This document shows, piece by piece, positions 60,946 through 64,000 of a stretch of DNA of 64,000 nucleotides (positions are counted from its first letter, which is position 1; every line of letters begins with the position of its first letter). The position numbers were made by a program, and so were the translations under genes. Below the pieces are notes generated by a model. It was not told where the DNA came from. It saw only the letters and a list, made by a program, of their open reading frames with translations, and did no database searches. The stretch is from Enterobacter chengduensis. GTDB lineage: Bacteria; Pseudomonadota; Gammaproteobacteria; Enterobacterales; Enterobacteriaceae. The DNA lies in assembly GCF_001984825.2 (NCBI RefSeq), contig NZ_CP043318.1, forward strand, positions 4,588,001 through 4,652,000, written 5' to 3'.

Positions 60946-61842
60946 TCACGCACGAAGCCGACCCGCCAGATGTACCGCCACGTCAACGCCGCTGCGCTCC
61001 AGTGAAATCGTCTCCCCTTCCCACGCCGCCTGTCGCGTCAGGCAGGTCAGCACGCCGCCGGGCGGCATTTCGATCGCCAGCCGGGCCTCACGTTCGTTCG
61101 CTGAAATCATCGCCTCCTGCCAGCGCACCGTTCGCGCCATATTCATCGCCAGATCGTCGGCTATTTTTTCCGGCTGCCACAGCACCCGTCCGGTGCTGCC
61201 GCTCAGATACGCGCAGCGCGGGCGTGAAAGCGTGACCGATTCAAACGCCGACGCCAGCCTCTGCGCCGGATCCGCCAGCAGTGCGCAGTGGGACGGTACG
61301 CTGACCGCCAGCCGCCTGGCCTTGCTCGCCCCTTTTGCCAGCGCGCGTGCCGCCACCAGTGCCATTCCGTCATCGCTTCCGGCAATCACGATCTGCGTTT
61401 CGGCATTCAGGTTGGCAATGTACGTTCCCGTGCCGTCGATGAGCGTTTCCACCTGCGGCAACGTCAGGCCCATAATCGCCGTCAGGCCATAGCCGTGCGG
61501 ATACGCCTGCTCCATGAGATCGCCGCGCAACGCAACCAGCTTCAGCGCGTCGGTAAAGTCCAGCGCGCCCGCGATGACCGCCGCAGGATAAGCGCCGATT
61601 GAAAGCCCGCTCACAATGTCCGGCGTCACGCCGCGCCGTTCGAGCTCGCGCGCCCAGGCTACGCCAGAAATCAGCAGACACAGCTGAACCGCGCGGGTGT
61701 GAGCGAGTGAGGCCGCACTATCCAGCGTATCGACTTCGCTGCCCAGCAACTCGCGCGCCTCTGCCAGCGTCGTTCCCGGCAGGTTTTGCAGCATGCCTTC
61801 GTGCTGCGTGCCCTGCCCCGGAAAGGTAAACAGTATTTTCAT
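60946..61842 (-). CDS. mdcH: Malonate decarboxylase acyltransferase (malonyl-CoA:ACP transacylase) MdcH
   Basis: This 298-residue FabD-like protein has FTFPGQGTQHEGML at the start, the nucleophile motif GLSIGAYPAAV (Ser near residue 92) and the catalytic-His motif VPSHCALL. It charges the malonate decarboxylase ACP with a malonyl group. The ATG at 61842 is inside a TGATG overlap with the mdcG stop and has GGAGGAG just upstream; an alternative start six codons upstream was not used. Confidence 0.92.
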   Translation of the reverse strand: MKILFTFPGQGTQHEGMLQNLPGTTLAEARELLGSEVDTLDSAASLAHTRAVQLCLLISGVAWARELERRGVTPDIVSGLSIGAYPAAVIAGALDFTDALKLVALRGDLMEQAYPHGYGLTAIMGLTLPQVETLIDGTGTYIANLNAETQIVIAGSDDGMALVAARALAKGASKARRLAVSVPSHCALLADPAQRLASAFESVTLSRPRCAYLSGSTGRVLWQPEKIADDLAMNMARTVRWQEAMISANEREARLAIEMPPGGVLTCLTRQAAWEGETISLERSGVDVAVHLAGRLRA

Positions 61843-62459
61843 CACTCCTCCCTGCGCCACGGATCGGCCACCAGGCGCGGTCCGCGGCTCGTTTTCAGCA
61901 GCGTTTTACCGTCGCGCAGCCACTCCGCCAGCGCGAAGCCGCCGTCGGGCGTATCCACCTGCGTATCCGCCCGGCACAAGGCGCGGCCGAGCTGCGTCTG
62001 CCATGCGGTAAATGCGTCAGGGGAAATCGGCCGCGGGGCGCGGATCAGCAGGTCGAGATCGCTGTCGGCGTGAATGACCGGAATGCCGGTCGCCAGCGCG
62101 TAGCCGGTGCTGCCGGTAATGCCCCACGTCCACGGCCACGCCTGCTGAGAAAGCTGAAGCGCCACCTGAACCGGTGGCTGGGTGACAAACGGCGAACGCA
62201 GCAGGTCCGCCGTTACGCTCAGTGATTCGGGTGACACCACGCGCAGCACGTTTTCCGGCTTCACCCATCCGGCCGCCCGCTGGTCGCGGCGCAGTCCGCG
62301 CACGCCAACGGGAATACGGCCTTCACTGTCAACATCACGCCGCACCACGACCGGCAGGCCGGTATGCCAGGCCGCCTCAACCCAGGGGTCGGTAATGCCT
62401 TCCAGCGCGTCGCGCGCGGTAAGCCAGATAAGGTCGTGCGGGCGTAATGTTGTGGTCAT
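61842..62459 (-). CDS. mdcG: Phosphoribosyl-dephospho-CoA transferase MdcG
   Basis: This 205-residue nucleotidyltransferase has GITGSTGYALATGIP followed by HADSDLDLLIR, the GS-n-DxD metal site. It attaches the 2'-(5''-phosphoribosyl)-3'-dephospho-CoA prosthetic group to apo-ACP. The ATG at 62459 (MTTTLRPHD) starts 2 bp after the mdcF stop; a longer in-frame start would lie inside mdcF. Confidence 0.92.
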   Translation of the reverse strand: MTTTLRPHDLIWLTARDALEGITDPWVEAAWHTGLPVVVRRDVDSEGRIPVGVRGLRRDQRAAGWVKPENVLRVVSPESLSVTADLLRSPFVTQPPVQVALQLSQQAWPWTWGITGSTGYALATGIPVIHADSDLDLLIRAPRPISPDAFTAWQTQLGRALCRADTQVDTPDGGFALAEWLRDGKTLLKTSRGPRLVADPWRREE

Positions 62460-62461
62460 GA

Positions 62462-63421
62462 TTACATTCCTGAAGTCAGCGAGATAAACAGCGGCAGCGA
62501 CAGGATACACAGTACGGAGCTCAACAGCAGCACGGCTTCCGCATCCGGCGACTGCACGCCAAAGCGGTTACCGAACACCACGCCGAAGAAGCCCGCGGAG
62601 AGCGCAATCATCAGGATAGCGGTGATCGCCACGGAGCCGTGCAGACCGAAGATCAGCACAATACCCCAGGCAATCGCAGGCTGAATCAGCAGCTTGGCGA
62701 TAGTTGACGTAATCACCATGGTGTTAATCTGCAGCTTACGGGCAGAGAGGATCACCCCGGTCAGGAACAGCGCTGCCGCGGTCGCGGAGAGCCCCAGCGG
62801 TTTAATCGCCGCCAGCACCAGTTCCGGCATTTTGATACCGATGGCGGACAAAATCACACCCAGCAGCGGGCCCATCACGATCGGTTTTTTAATCGAACGC
62901 CACATCAGCACCGGCAGCATGGAGAGCGTAGAGCCAGAGCTATTCCCTTCGCCACGCGCTTTTTCACGTTCAAGAATGAGCAGGCAGAACGGGGTCATCA
63001 GCACCGAACCGCAGGCGATGGAGACCGCAACCGACAGTGATGTCGATGAACCTTCACCCAGCACGCTGCCCAGAATCGGCAGGCCAAGCGCCGCATAGTT
63101 TGGCAGGGCGACGGTCAGCGTCAGCACGGCCGCATCCTGCGGGGATTTTTTAAAGACATTGGTCGCGAGGAAGTAGATGACCGCATAGGTGATCCACATC
63201 GCCAGGGTCAGCACCAGAATCAGCGGCGATTGGGCCACGATGCCGGTCCACGGCGTTTGCACGGTGGCGCTGAACAGCGCGGCGGGCAGGGCGAAATCCA
63301 TCACGAAGATATTCAGCAGGGAAACGTTTTTGTTATCGACCATCTTTGCCTTACCGGCCCAGAAACCCAGCAGCATGATGACGAAAATCGGTGCAAGAGC
63401 ATGAACAATTACGTAAGTCAT
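62462..63421 (-). CDS. mdcF: Malonate transporter MdcF (auxin efflux carrier family)
   Basis: This 319-residue membrane protein has about ten helices in two inverted halves, with the AEC-family LNIFVMDFALPAALF and VALPNYAALGLPILGSV (helix-break) segments. It is predicted to bring malonate into the cell for MdcADE. It sits between mdcE and mdcG. Confidence 0.92.
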   Translation of the reverse strand: MTYVIVHALAPIFVIMLLGFWAGKAKMVDNKNVSLLNIFVMDFALPAALFSATVQTPWTGIVAQSPLILVLTLAMWITYAVIYFLATNVFKKSPQDAAVLTLTVALPNYAALGLPILGSVLGEGSSTSLSVAVSIACGSVLMTPFCLLILEREKARGEGNSSGSTLSMLPVLMWRSIKKPIVMGPLLGVILSAIGIKMPELVLAAIKPLGLSATAAALFLTGVILSARKLQINTMVITSTIAKLLIQPAIAWGIVLIFGLHGSVAITAILMIALSAGFFGVVFGNRFGVQSPDAEAVLLLSSVLCILSLPLFISLTSGM

Positions 63422-63485
63422 AAATCACCTGTAGTAAAAAAAGTTTTAGCACTGGCGCGATGATTATTATTTTTCAGGATGCAGG

Positions 63486-63519
63486 CCCCCACGCGGGCGC
63501 GGCGAACGCGCCCACGGGG
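63486..63519 (-). promoter_or_regulatory. GC-rich hairpin between mdcE and mdcF
   Basis: GGGCGCG (63495-63501) pairs with CGCGCCC (63507-63513) around GCGAA, with broken outer pairing of CC/GG. It lies in the 125-bp gap and has no T-tail, so it looks like an mRNA-stabilising or processing structure rather than a terminator. Confidence 0.5.
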
Positions 63520-63546
63520 TTATGCATCTGGCAGGTCTCTTTTTAC

Positions 63547-64000
63547 TTACCAGCTTGCCCGCATGCGTTCGCGTACGAGGGCAGAGCTGCGGCGGTTGTC
63601 AGCACCCAGACGATTGTTCAACGTGGTGTCCTGACGAGCGTCACTGATGGCCTGTTGCAGGGTGGTTTTCACCTGCGCCAGATCGTTATCGGATGGAGCA
63701 TCCGGGTTGTTGATGTCCAGCAGGTTTGAAAGCAGCCCCAGGGTGGCGTAGTTGCTGATGTCATACGCCATAGGCGGAATGGTGGCCGCCAGTTTTTCCA
63801 GCGCGTCGACGGTACGCAGCGTAATACGCGCCGCAGACTCTTTGCCCATCGCGTGGATCAGCACGCCTTTGTCGTTGAAGGCAATCAGGCGGTTGGACTG
63901 GTAGCCGTGCGCCAGAAACGCGCCGGACATCGCCTTGCCGACGATAAGCCCAATCACCGGGTGACCGGCCAGGCGTGCATTCGCATACGCAGCTGCCGCA
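63547..64000 (-). CDS. mdcE: Malonate decarboxylase gamma subunit MdcE, 3' part (partial at right edge)
   Basis: The frame is open through the right edge, so only about the last 150 residues are seen. It has the biotin-independent malonate decarboxylase gamma-subunit blocks RLAGHPVIGLIVGKAMSGAF and AYDISNYATLGLLSNLLDI, and ends LVRERMRASW. With MdcD it forms the decarboxylase that releases CO2 from malonyl-S-ACP. mdcD should start just outside the window. Confidence 0.93.
   Translation of the reverse strand, partial: AAAAYANARLAGHPVIGLIVGKAMSGAFLAHGYQSNRLIAFNDKGVLIHAMGKESAARITLRTVDALEKLAATIPPMAYDISNYATLGLLSNLLDINNPDAPSDNDLAQVKTTLQQAISDARQDTTLNNRLGADNRRSSALVRERMRASW

Overview
The window is chromosomal DNA of an Enterobacteriaceae member close to Escherichia coli, most likely Enterobacter or a near relative. 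Gene order follows the E. coli dusB-fis / acrEF / yhdWXYZ / rrnD / aroE-def / ribosomal superoperon / str operon / kefB-yheS arc almost gene for gene. The products match E. coli proteins as I remember them; no database search was possible. I see no prophage, insertion sequence, CRISPR array or integron. It is core chromosome with a few accessory insertions.

Layout. 1-2240: 3' end of an alpha-carbonic anhydrase gene, then dusB-fis under an rRNA-like promoter. 2356-10553: yhdU, an MHYT-GGDEF-EAL cyclic-di-GMP gene not found here in E. coli, acrS (divergent repressor), the acrEF efflux pump and the lipoprotein gene yhdV. 11027-15180: an intact yhdWXYZ (aapJQMP-type) polar amino-acid ABC importer, preceded by what looks like an NtrC/sigma-54 control region. 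15244-20834: a complete minus-strand rRNA operon (16S, tRNA-Glu, 23S, 5S, tRNA-Thr, second 5S) with P1, P2 and boxA.

20987-31275: yrdA, then the minus-strand run dprA-smg-yrdD-tsaC-aroE-yrdB, the plus-strand run def-fmt-rsmB-trkA-mscL, and minus-strand arfA, zntR and yhdN. 31383-45036: the alpha (rpsM to rplQ), spc (rplN to rpmJ) and S10 (rpsJ to rpsQ) operons, all minus strand, with leader, promoter and terminator signals. 45417-46617: a short prepilin peptidase gene (hopD-like), bfr and Fur-type bfd. 46797-51203: str operon (rpsL-rpsG-fusA-tufA). 51328-57867: tusBCD-yheO, fkpA with a sigma-E-type promoter, slyX, slyD, yheV and kefB-kefG.

58003-64000: the ABC-F gene yheS, followed directly by part of a malonate decarboxylase cluster (mdcR, mdcH, mdcG, mdcF, 3' part of mdcE). 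In E. coli yheS is followed by yheT, so this cluster is the main accessory insertion. Its remaining genes (mdcABCD) should lie beyond the right edge.

The genes form two themes: translation (rRNA, tRNAs, ribosomal proteins, elongation factors, tRNA modification, peptide deformylation, ribosome rescue) and envelope or ion homeostasis (AcrEF, TrkA, MscL, KefBG, FkpA, Bfr/Bfd, ZntR). I found no convincing new multi-gene system. The most useful leads are the tandem NtrC/sigma-54 region before yhdW, a 28-codon ORF with a near-ideal ribosome binding site hidden between bfd and tufA, a very long intergenic hairpin before dusB, the antisense-encoded tail of AcrS, and a compensatory base-pair change separating the two 5S genes.
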